The position numbers were made by a program, and so were the translations under genes. Below, piece by piece: positions 34,401 to 44,750 of a stretch of DNA of 64,000 nt. Location: NCBI GenBank assembly GCA_021432635.1, contig MU270041.1:446155-510154 (forward strand), in the 5' to 3' direction. Positions within the stretch are counted from its first letter, which is position 1. Each line of letters opens with the position of its first letter. The notes beneath the pieces are model-generated. The model saw only the letters and a list, made by a program, of their open reading frames with translations. It did not search any database and was not told the DNA's origin. This stretch comes from Thozetella sp. PMI_491 (lineage: Eukaryota > Ascomycota > Sordariomycetes > Chaetosphaeriales > Chaetosphaeriaceae).

Positions 34401-37070
34401 CCAGCGCGTCCATGGTCGGCCGAGGAAGATTGCGTGGGTCGGATTTCCGGAGGCGAGCCGTAGTGTCTCCATCTTGGCAGGAAGGGAGCGGAAAGGCATC
34501 ATCATACATACTCCTGGTCAAGACCAGGTTGGTGAAGGGCAGTCCTTGGTGAGACACTGTCCTTCGGGCTTTCGATCTAGAAGAAAAGACGAGTATCCCA
34601 TGTTTGGTTCCAGTGGCCTTGAACGCCGAGGTGGAGCGATTATAGGTATCTGGCACCCCATAAGAATCTTGCCAAGCGAATCTGGGGGAAACCTCTTTGC
34701 GGCGTGGCTACAACCGGGCTTGCTTGGTTTGGGAAATTGGGCAAAGAACTTGGTTTGACTGTTGCCTGCTCTGGGAAAGGCTTCCTGGTTGTGCTCTACA
34801 GCCGGCACCCCCCCACTTTTCGCCGCTTGTTGCAATAAATAGCCCAAGAGAACAAAAAACAAAAGGCCATATGAGAGAACTGGACAGCCACAATTGGGCG
34901 ACCATCTCGAAGGATGCCGAATAGCACCTTAGCTTATCAGCCGTCCTCCTTCGTCTCGTCGCCCACTAAGCAATTTTCTTCCGGGTCCGGCGGAGCCTTT
35001 GCTGCAGCCCTACTCCGACTCGAGGTAGCTCGGGAGAAAAGCAATGTCGAGCCACGTCATGAACCGAATTGGTGGCGCCGTCGAGTTTGGGGGTTTGTGC
35101 ATGTGCAATCTCTGAGGGTTCGCGGCGGCTGTCGACCACCCTAGTCCTGTCATGCGTCTCTACGTCTGTATCCGCATTGGCTTTGGCTGCAGTATACGAG
35201 GAAGCATACTAGTGGAGAGCACTCGGTTCAGCCGGTGCTACGCCGTAACGTTAGCTCTGCACGAGCAACTTGCACTGCACCCTGCCATTTTGCGGCTCCT
35301 TGAATCGGCAGCCAAACGGGCCCAAAAGGGAAGAGGGCCAACGGGTGCAATGCTGACGACAGACGTTAAAATGACCGCCCCCTGTCGCGCCCACAACATC
35401 TCGCTCGACGCCTCCCTCATCCAATTCGTGCCGAGAAGGGTTTCATTCTTCTCACTGCCTGCCAATCCTCCAGAGGGGCGTCGAGCGCATCAATTTGACG
35501 CGGCAATGCGAGTCCCCCGGATGGCGCGTTGGTGTCACGGCTTGGTCGTCTAGGTTATGTAGGTGCAGCAGCTATGACGGCATCTAGACCCATGGAACAT
35601 TCACGCCTCACGAGCCACCAGGCGCGCTACCGTGGGCATTGATTTCATGCCTAAAGCCCAATGCCCAATGCCCCAAGGACTAGGCGGCCAGTCTGCTGGG
35701 CTGCAGCTGCAGCCATCTTCTCCGGTGCCGGGTCCGAAGAGGATGGAAAGAGGGCCATCCATCCCTAGCATCAACGTCGACCACGGCGAGCGAAAGAGGG
35801 CGCATCCAGGCGGGCTTCCTGCTGAGGATCGAGGCGCCTCAGCCCAATGAGAAGCGACGCTTGTGTACCCTCGGCGCTCACCCGCAGGCCCTAGGCTAAG
35901 CTGGACATTCGGTCCAGCCAGCGCCGGCCCGCCCAAGTGGTTGCTGACTGGCTGGCTTGCGACTCTACCGTTGCTGCCCATGCGAACCTATCGCCCAGCC
36001 GGCCCTGTGGTTGGGTGATGGCGCCTCACCCCCCCCTCACCCCTTCGGCAAGCCCACGGGGGGCATTCGCCTGTAGTTCTATTTTCTATCTCTGGGGCTG
36101 TGCTTGGGTAAGCACTGGCGACTAGCGCAGTCACCTTGGCCCCGTAGCCTATCTTGATGCCTGGCAAACCCGGCACGCACCCACCGAGCCCCGGGGTTGA
36201 ACCAAATGAAGAAGGGGCGAGGGGGCGAGGGAGCGAGGAGCGCGTCTGCTGCCGCCATACACAGGATGGAGGATGTCGGGCTCTTTAACAATGGTGAAGA
36301 AGAAAACGGCGGCAAATCCCCAAAGTGTAGCAGTAGTAGTAGTAGTGGTAGAGCAGCGGCCCTTGGCTCCTGAGCTGACTGCGCCCCCCTTTTGTAGGCC
36401 GAGCTTCCGCATCGGGCCTCAGATCTCACGGCCCAGCTCCTGCTGTACATAGCACAAAGGTCCCTCCCGCCGTATCACAGTGACAGTTTCTTCTTCCCAG
36501 CAGGCGCCATTGGGCATTGCACGTAGGGCAGGCTAAGGGGGCGTCGTTCAACCCAACTCTGCTTGAAGAAAAGCGATGGAGCGGCAAAAAAAAAAAAAAA
36601 CGGACGATAGAACAAAAATAACAAGCGCTTGTTCCCCCGCCAAACCTGTGCCTGGGCAGTGCTCTTAGTGCACTCGCACTGGGAACCTCACCATCCCCAC
36701 GCCGAACCGGCGCGCTATCGGCGTCACAGCCATCGGATCGTCAGCAACCGCTGCCCTGGTTCCCCGGCAGCCTGGTTAGCAGCAACCCACACACTGGCGT
36801 CGCCCCCCAGTCCCTAGCTCGCTAGCCCCCCCCTTCTCTCTCCCGCGCCCGCGTCTCTTGGCCCGTGGAAGGCTGGCCCCAGCCGCGCCTCAGCACGGGT
36901 GCTGATCCCTCCCATATACCTAGCTCGTGCTCCCTCGCTGCCCACCCGGGCCTTTTCTGCGTCGAGCGGGTGTGCTTGGAGTAGGAAGAGAGAGAAAAAA
37001 AACCTCAGCTTCGTATACGCTCCCGAATCACCGCGCCCAGCATCCCCGAGCCCGACAGCCGTCCACAGCT
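34401..37070. other. Intergenic, 2.7 kb
   Basis: No supported gene lies between the FAD-oxidoreductase stop and the membrane-protein ATG. Open frames of up to about 133 codons (35152-35553) lack domains. Features seen are a 15-A run at 36586-36600 and a pyrimidine-rich stretch at about 36800-37060, which probably forms the 5' leader of the next gene. Confidence 0.45.
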
Positions 37071-38467
37071 ATGAAGTGGTCAATATTCGCAGTCGCGGCT
37101 GCCAGCGTCGTCGGCGGTGCCAAGGCCGCCTGGTTCCGCATACCGTGGGAGGACCCATCTTCCGGCTCGCTTGCGCTGCCGAGACAGACCACCCGCGCGA
37201 GGCCGTCCGCCTACGGGGGAGGCTACGCTGGATGGACGCCGAGGCCGACGCCAGCACCTGGTCGTCCCAAGGACGAGAGCCAGCAGATCTTGGAGCTGTT
37301 TAGGAGAAGAGACGGCCTGGACGCGCGGGCCAACTCCTTTTTGAACGACGAGACGTGTGGATACTATGCGGGGACTTCTTGTAAGTTGCCTTTGGTCGCG
37401 CAAACCTCGCGCGCATCGCGGCCCTGGCACTCGCAGCTTCTCAAGACTGACCCCGTTGTTCCAGCCGCGCCATTGACTTGCGATGGCAAGTCGACGTGCA
37501 AGACGAACCAGCAGAACGCAGTCGCCTGCGTTTCTGGCACCGATCAACCCTTCTTCACCGTCTGCTTCGACTTTCAGGCCGCTCAGGGCAATGCCTGCAA
37601 CAGTGCCGGCGCTCTCACAGGATGCTGGTATGTTTTCCCTCCCGCTTCCCTCGTCTTGCACGCCCGCACCCGCGCTCGCGCCATCCCATTCTGGATCGCG
37701 GCTTCCCTCCTCCAATTGCACCTCCGCTAACGGCCTCGTGCAGCTTCAGCAGCGATACACCCGCATGCCAGACTTACATCTGGGAGGGCACCCCAGTCAA
37801 GTCTATGTACGGGTGCGGCGAGGCGCCTGATATCATCTCGATTCTCAACGAGCCCCAGTTCGTGAAAGACGGCCTGACGGCGACGACCACGACGACCAAT
37901 TCCCAAACCGTGACGGGCACCGCGTCCACGTCGTCAGCTACTAACTCGGGCGGCGGAAGCCAGAGCTCCGGACCCAGCATAGGCGCTATTGTCGGCGGTG
38001 TGGTTGGTGGCATTGTCGTCTTGGCCCTGGCCGGCGTCGTCATGTGGTATTGCATGCGCCGCGGGAAGACGAAGAACAACGGGCCCGCCGTGTACAACTC
38101 GGTGCCATCGGGCGATGCCTACGTCCCGCTCCAGGAGGGGCTAGGATCGCCACCGTTGTCGTACCAGCCCGGCCAGTCGCCGTATACGTCCCCCGGAACA
38201 ACCGCCTACGATCCGCGCCAGTCGTACTACGACCCCATGAAGCAAGGCATGGCTTCCCCCGGACCTCACCCCTACTACGGCCAGACACAGTCGCCGCCGC
38301 CCCAGCACAGCCCATACGCGCCCAGCTACAGCTCGCAGCCGCACCAACCGCCCATGGAGCTCGACTCGTCCGTAGTGACCCGGGGCATGACATCAGAGCC
38401 GATCGAAATGGCCGCCGAAACACCGAGGGATCCTCGAGCCCCCGGGGCTTCTCCACCAGCACGGTGA
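37071..38467 (+). CDS. Secreted, membrane-anchored Cys-containing protein with cytoplasmic tail
   Basis: Three exons (37071-37380, 37465-37627, 37744-38467) give 398 aa. A signal peptide (MKWSIFAVAAASVVGGAKA) starts the protein. The ectodomain has about ten cysteines, including TCDGKSTCKTNQQNAVACV and CNSAGALTGCWC. A Thr/Ser/Gly-rich stalk (about residues 200-235) follows. One transmembrane helix lies near 236-262 (IVGGVVGGIVVLALAGVVMWYC), and after the basic stop-transfer RRGK comes a Pro/Tyr/Gln-rich cytoplasmic tail of about 135 residues. The layout resembles fungal wall-stress sensors (WSC/MID2-like), but I see no recognisable WSC domain, so sensor function is only an analogy. Introns have GTAAGT and GTATGT donors with CCAG and GCAG acceptors. 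The ATG at 37071 follows a CT-rich leader and begins the signal peptide. Confidence 0.82.
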
Positions 38468-38859
38468 GAGTGGCCGCTTTGGGGCTGAGGACGAGAGGTA
38501 GATTGCAAAAGAGTGACGGCGAATTTATAATACCCAAATGTGCTTTGTTTGTACATAATACCGGCGAGTGGATTGCCTTGCATCTAGCGACAACGGAAGT
38601 CCCGGGGTGGGGTCACATTTTGCTATCGGGCGGGCGGGTTCAGAGGTGTGTTTATATATAGGAATTCTCGGGTCGTCTCGGGCGCGTATCCTGGGTCTAG
38701 GGCTACCTATGGTACTGAATAAGGCATTTTTTTCTTCTTCTAAAGCTGGTCGCCATGGCCACTGGTTCCTCTCTAATGATACAGGCAGGTAAGTCACAAC
38801 TCCCTCCCACCCGAAGAAATGTCAAACGCTCGCTCGTGTACTCCAGCCCATGACAGTCA
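38468..38859. other. Convergent intergenic region, 0.39 kb
   Basis: This is shared 3' flank between the membrane-protein gene (+) and the dehydrogenase gene (-). A pyrimidine stretch TTTTTTTCTTCTTCT lies near 38727-38741. No gene is seen. Confidence 0.45.
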
Positions 38860-40243
38860 TCAGATCTTAGACTTGTTCAGGAAGTGCAGGTTGACGGGTG
38901 TGATGGCGTCCTTGCCCTGCAGAACGTTCATAATGTTGCGCATGCTCAGCTCCTCGAAGCCAATGTGCGTCTCGACGGTGCCGCCGGCGTTGTGGCTCGA
39001 CAGCAGGACGCGCCCGGGCTGCGGGCCGTCCAGCCCGGCGAACTTGATCAGCCGGGGGTTGACGCGCGGCTCCGTGGCGTGCACGTCGAGCGCCGCGGCG
39101 CCCACGAGGCCCTTCTCGAGCGCGTCGGCCAGCGCGTCCTCGTCGACGAGCGACCCGCGCGCGATGTTGACGAACCGCGTGCCGGGGCGCATGGCGCTCA
39201 GCGAGTCGGTGCGGATCAGCGGCCTGCCGTCGGGCGAGGCCGGGGTCGCCAGGACGACGCAGTCGCTCGCCCGCATGAGCTCCGCCAGGGAGTTGTAAAA
39301 GGTGGCGCCGTGCTCGGCCTCGAGCGCGGGTGACTTGCGCACGACGTCGTGGTAGGCGATCTTCATGCCGAAGGCGACCCGCATCTTGGTGGCGATCTGC
39401 TGGCCAATGTTGCCGAACCCGATGACGCCTAGCACATGGCCGCGGGGGTTGTGCGAGAAGGCGGTGGCCCGGTCGTGGCAGGCGTGGAAGATGTTGCCCC
39501 GGGCCTCGTCCGACACGTTGGGGTTGGTGAGGTACGGGAGGGTGGCGGCCCCAATACACCAGGGGAGGTGCCGGAAGGTCGAGATGATGAGGGCCACGGC
39601 GAAGTCGGCCACCGCCTCGGCAGCCGCTAGGCCCGAGTTGCAGTAGATGATGCCTATTTCAGGTGCGAAGAGACATTGTGTCAGCCGGTGTGAATTCCTG
39701 CACGGCTGCGGGACGGACAGCCCAATTGACGGATTCCGACTCACCCCTTTCGCCCAGAATCTTGGTGTCGGCCCAGTCGAAGCCGGCGCCGGCCGAAGCG
39801 AACACCTTGACGGAGCGGGGGAGCAGCGAGATGAGCTCGGCATCCCACCGGCCCATTTCTCCGCCGGTGCCCCAGAACGGCCGAAAGATAGCGTCAAAGT
39901 CGCCCCACCGGCGCTCCCGGAGGGCCTGGATGAACTCGGGGCGCTGGCGCTCCTCGGCGCTAGGCCGGACCACCTCGAAAGCGCTGCTGAAGGCCTTGTA
40001 GGTGTCCGGATTGTACTTGACTGGGTCGCCGATATGGAGGACCACAGGGCGGGTCTTGGGGCGTCCGAAAGCCATGGTCTCCTCGTCCTCTGCGTCGTCT
40101 GGGCGGTCCTGGATCTCGTAGGTAATAATACCGTCGCCGGGGCTCGTAGTGAAGGAGGGAACAGGCGGAACGGGAGAAGCTGATCTAGGAGTCGCCGCGA
40201 TGGGCGTGCTCGGGGGGTACGGGGTATTATTTGGCTCGGCCAT
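38860..40243 (-). CDS. D-isomer specific 2-hydroxyacid dehydrogenase
   Basis: Two exons (39745-40243 and 38860-39653) join to 430 aa. The NAD(P)-binding glycine motif reads VIGFGNIGQQIA. The catalytic Arg lies in NIARGSLVDEDAL, the Glu in HATEPRVNP, and the acid/base His in LLSSHNAGGTVETH. The substrate-domain loop ASAGAGFDW is also typical. Enzymes of this family reduce 2-keto acids such as glyoxylate or hydroxypyruvate to D-2-hydroxyacids in the cytosol. The particular substrate cannot be set from sequence. The 91-nt intron (39654-39744) has donor GTGAGT, branch GGCTGAC and acceptor AATAG. The protein has about 45 extra Pro/Ser-rich residues before VVLHIGDPVKYN. The exon 2 strand is very GC-rich and its antisense frames are open, but they are shadows. 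Confidence 0.92.
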
Positions 40244-42150
40244 GGCGACGCTCTTCCTATGCGCGACCCAGTTGCCGGGCGTTTGGTCCTGATTCTTTCG
40301 TCTCCTTCCCCCCTCGGTCTCTGGTCTCAGTCGGCGAACTTGACCGCGAGTCGCGCGTAGCGGCGGGTGCGGCTATTGAATGGGCAGCCCTGTCAGTTGC
40401 CAACCCGGCCCAGCCTCAGTCGAGAGGTGGAGCGAGGTCCGAGTGCTCCGCTACGTGGGGAATCGCTCTCCTAGCCTACGGTCAGGGCGAATGCCGGCAG
40501 GAATTGCCCTTCTGGGGGGAGCAAGGGCCGGGCAGGCAAGGGCCGGGCAGGAAACGTCAGGTTATAAATACAAATAGAAAACGCGGAGGTTGGGCCCGTG
40601 GTTCAGGGCGGTAGACGTGCGCACCCGTGGATAACCGGTGTCACTCGGGGCTGTTCGACAGATGCACTGGGTAAAGGCGCAGGGCAGGCGCTCAATCTCC
40701 TGCTTCTGGGCCCGTCTGGTCGGGGGCCCGGGTGAGAAATCGGCCCATGGGCACATACATGGTGCGGTCTTATACGCGATCGGGGCAACGGGAGGGGGGA
40801 GAAGCAAGGTGTTCGCTGGCAGCCGGGCGAAAAGAGCGGTCACCCCAGAAAAAACCCGGGTGTGCCCCTCGCTGGATGGCTTGGGCCTTCCCGAGGTCCA
40901 TTCCGGTCATCACGCGCCCGGTGACGGACGTCTTGATTGGCGCTCTGGCGGCGACGACCTTGGATGGGCTGCGACCAGCCCCGGGCCTGCCTCGTCCGCC
41001 ACCCCAGCTGGGGCGCGCTCCGTATCAGTATGGGCCCCTAGGGTCCGTATGTACATACGGTATTGTACTCTAGATAAGATTCTTACGGAGTACGGCTCCC
41101 CGTGGGCAACGGCTATGGCTGATACGGCGCCATTGGCACTCCCTTCCCCCCACGCGATGCGTGGGGAAAGCTGAAGGGGGGGCAATCTGAGGGGGCCCCG
41201 GCATGCCCATTGAGGATCGTTCCGTCCCACGGGTGAGGGTGAGCCACCCGGGCGTGATGCGTGATGGTGTGATGAAGTCCACTAGTCTACCTGGGGGTGA
41301 GCTCGATGCGATTAACTATAGCTGGATTGCATGACTCGCACCAACGCAGCAGCAAGCCAATTCGACATGTCTTGTGCTTTGGAAACTTGCTTATTCCAAC
41401 CCCTGTGTCTCAATCCCAGTGTCTATTGGCATCTGCGGTCCAGCGTCTCGACGCAAATCCCGTGCATCTAGATGGTCCCCCTCCACATCCCGGCCCGGCG
41501 ACAATCTGCCGTAGAGCGAGTGTTGAAGCCGATGTAGGCCGTCGCTCCCGGGTCAATCTACAGCCTCGAGAGCAGAAGTGTAATGGCGTAGCACAAGAGC
41601 CTCTTCGGCACTCCCCTATTAGCCGCGATAATGCATGTAAGGGGCCGGAGGGGGTAATATATATACCTCTCTATCCTGTTTATGTATACATACATTACGC
41701 CAGCCTCGCGAGCGCTAAAGGTACGCATGCAAGCCTAAGCCCGACGACACCCCGCGGCTCGTTGGCGAGAGACCAACCATACACCCCCCGGCGCCCCGTA
41801 CGCCTGCATCCGTGCTCCATCGGGAGCCGAATACTCTTCGCACCGCCGCCCGGTCCGTGACTGGCATCCGGAGCCATCCGGATGGCAGGCGGTCTGAGCC
41901 GACGCGATAACGCAAAACCACCGATGCCGGTCTGCTCTGGCGTCTGTGGGCCCGTGTCGGATCTAGCGGAAGATAGCCGAAGAATCGCGTGCTCGGTATC
42001 GGGTCCCCACCCCGTCGGGAGCAACGGCCGATACTCGCCGTGCTATTTACATTTGACCTCTGCCCCTGCGGCCGTCTGCGACATCACACGCCGACCTACC
42101 AAGTCTCGCTCCCTGCTAGAAAGGAGCTGCTGCCGCCCACCCCCGCCAAT
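40244..42150. other. Divergent intergenic region, 1.9 kb
   Basis: This is the promoter space between the 2-hydroxyacid dehydrogenase (-) and the OYE homologue (+). Frames of up to 187 codons overlap antiparallel and show no domain. An AT-rich tract with alternating TA (atatatatacctctc) lies near 41657-41672. No RNA gene is recognised. Confidence 0.45.
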
Positions 42151-43502
42151 ATGGCCGCCACAAAGCTGTTCACCCCGCTTACGATCGCCAATGGCAAGAT
42201 CGAGCTCCAGCATCGCGTTATAATGGCGCCCATGACCCGGAACCGGGGCGTGCCCCTGTCGGAGGGGACCGAGGAGAGCCCCAACCGGATATGGCTCGCC
42301 GACGATCTTGTCGCGCTCTACTACGGCCAGAGGGCATCCCCAGGAGGGTTGCTAATCACCGAAGGCATCCCCCCATCGATAGAAGTGGGTTGGCTGCGCT
42401 CTCTCGTTCGGATCCGGCGTTGACTGAGACTGACCTCGGCCGCTAGGCATCCGGCATGCCCAATGTCCCGGGCTTGTTCGACGACAGCCAGGTTCCTGGG
42501 TGGAAGAAGGTGGTCGAGGCCGTCCACGCCAAGGGGGGGTTCATCTACGCACAAATCTGGCACGCCGGGCGGGCGACCGTGCCGCAGTTCACCGGCCTGC
42601 CGCCGGTGAGCTCCTCGGCGACACCCTGGGACACGGATGAGAAGTTTCCGTTCCGTACCCCGTTCAAGAAGGAGAAGGTCGCCTACAGGGACCACCCTCC
42701 GATCGCCATGACACCCGAGCACATCGCAAAGACCATCGACGACTTTGTTCGGGCGGCCAAGCTGGCGCTCGAGATCGGGTTCGACGGCGTCGAGATCAAC
42801 GGCGGGAACGGCAATCTGGTGGACCAGTTCCTGCACTCCAATATCAACACGCGGACCGACGAGTACGGCGGCACGCCGGAGAAGCGGACCAAATTTCTCT
42901 TGGACCTGCTCGCGGCCGTCACTGAGGCTGTCGGGCCCGAAAATGTGGCGGTCCGCATGGAGCCCACGGGCCTGTACCAGCACACGCGCGGGGCGGATCG
43001 AGTCGAGACGTGGTCTCACCTCGCGGAGCGGATCCGCGACACATATAGCGGTGACAAGAAGCTCTCGTACGTGCACTTCATTGAGCCGCGGTTCGACCGC
43101 ATCGACTCGGAGGCCGAGAAGGAGGGCTTCTACAAGTCGTGGTCGCTGCCAAAAGTTTCCAACGCTCCGTTCCGCACCATCCTCAAGGACACACCGTGCA
43201 TCTCGGCTGGCGGGTGGGGCGCCGACAACGCGAGCGAGGCGGTCGAATCCGGAGACTGGGACGCGCTGGTGTTCGCCAAGTGGTTCACGAGCAACCCGGA
43301 CTTGGCAGAGCGACTTCGGAATGGCTGGGCGCTCGCTGAGTACGACCGCAGCCGCTTCTACGGATCGTGGGACGGCGTGCGGGAGAACGGCTTCACCGTA
43401 TTCCCGGCCTACGAGCCGCCGGAGCTGGAAGAGGTGACGAGCCCGACGAAGAGGAAGAGGGAGGAGGCCGACGAAGGCGCCAATGGGAAGGAAAAGAAGT
43501 GA
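42151..43502 (+). CDS. Old Yellow Enzyme-family oxidoreductase with altered active site
   Basis: Two exons (42151-42384 and 42447-43502) give 429 aa. The fold is clearly NADH:flavin oxidoreductase/OYE: LFTPLTIANGKIELQHRVIMAPMTR at the FMN-binding start, YAQIWHAGR, GFDGVEI, NTRTDEYGG, VRMEP, SAGGWG and ALVFAKWF. The usual catalytic segment HxxNGY is replaced by NGGNGN at residues 196-201. The two substrate-binding positions (His191, Asn194 of OYE1) are Asn196 and Asn199, and the proton-donor Tyr196 of OYE1 is Asn201. FMN binding is expected, but ordinary ene-reduction may be impaired or altered. The C-terminus ends in a basic/acidic tail with TKRKREEAD that could serve as a nuclear signal. The 62-nt intron has a weak donor (GTGGGT), branch GACTGAC and acceptor CTAG. 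The divergent neighbour is the 2-hydroxyacid dehydrogenase. Confidence 0.9.
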
Positions 43503-44750
43503 AGGCCTGGGTGCGTGGTGCAGACCCCGGAAGTATGTTGCGTTGGGGGTTAGTCAGTTGCCACGTTGGTATTAGTGGCCCCCGGAGTGCTCTCCGCTGG
43601 AGCAGTAGGATGTGGGCCACAGCTTGCATATGAAGATCGGTTTTGGTGGAGCTGGAGACTATGGAGTGGTAATTAAGATGGCTTTTCAGCATGGGTTCAA
43701 AGTGGCGACGGCCCCCCCCAGTCACCTCTCCTCCCGTTGTACGACTGATGGCTTGGTGGTATGGCCACCCAGATGGAAAGCGGACCTGGCCTTTTGGCTT
43801 CTGTGGTCTCGGCGAAGCAGGTGGTAGCTGCTAAACTACGTGGCCTGTAGCACGGCAGCATAAGTCCTAGTCTCTGTCGCCCACTTTTTTTTTAAATCTT
43901 TTTTCCTCGCCCACGCCCAATGACGATGATGGCATGAGCGAGCCGGTTAGGGGCGGTGGGCGGCCGGCAACCTGGCACAGCAAAGCGTAAGCACCGGTTA
44001 ATGTGGAGATCAGAAGCACCAAGACCTATGGGTATTACCACAACCGTTGCCGAGCCCGGCGTTAGGGCCCCATCGTGGACCCGTAGCAGTCCCATGGCAG
44101 CATGTACTGGATCTGTGCAATGAATGTTCTTGTGCCACTGGGTCTCCCAGAAACAAGCGGTCAGTGTTGCTGCCCTAGGGACATGGGCGTCTCATCGTGT
44201 TCCGCGACCCGGTGTTTCGTTTCTCTTCCATGCTGATGGGTGATGTCCTGGCGCATGGATGTGAGAGGGGTCCCCGGGGAAGTCCAAGCCCAACGCTACG
44301 TATTCTAAATTGCGGGGACTGAACTCAATTTACCAACTTTCACCTGCTTCACACTTTTTCTCTTCTTCTTCGCCTCCGTCCTGAAATAGACGTTCTTTCC
44401 CGTTCATTAAGCCTTTTCCTGCTCCCTTTCTCGGTTGTGTGGAATACACAGGCGGATGCGATCGCTTGCTTGCAGGCATCCGATGTCAAGACGAAGACCA
44501 GCTGGAGGAATTGGTAATCCTGAAAGGTAGCCAGGCAAAGAAAGGATCTAGGCCAGTCTAGCCCGCGCCAAAGGGCCGCCGCTGACGAGATCCGCATTGT
44601 GGCACCTTTGGTTGTACCTGCTTTGCTGGTTGTTATCAGGTGTTACAGGCCAACACGAGGTAGAGCATCAATTCGCAACACATAAAGCACCTCTGGAGAC
44701 GCCGCGCGGAAGGTGCACGCACTTTCCATCTGCTGTCGAGGTTGCTAGCT
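43503..44750. other. Intergenic, 1.25 kb
   Basis: This lies between the OYE stop and the next plus-strand ATG. Small frames only. A T-run (tttttttttaaatctttttt) sits near 43885-43905. No gene or RNA is supported. Confidence 0.45.

Noticed and set aside
36178..36210. GGTTCAACCCC motif resembling a tRNA T-loop
   Set aside because: The flanks do not form a T stem or acceptor stem of tRNA length.
42321..43076. 251-codon minus-strand frame
   Set aside because: Antisense shadow of the OYE homologue in GC-rich coding sequence.
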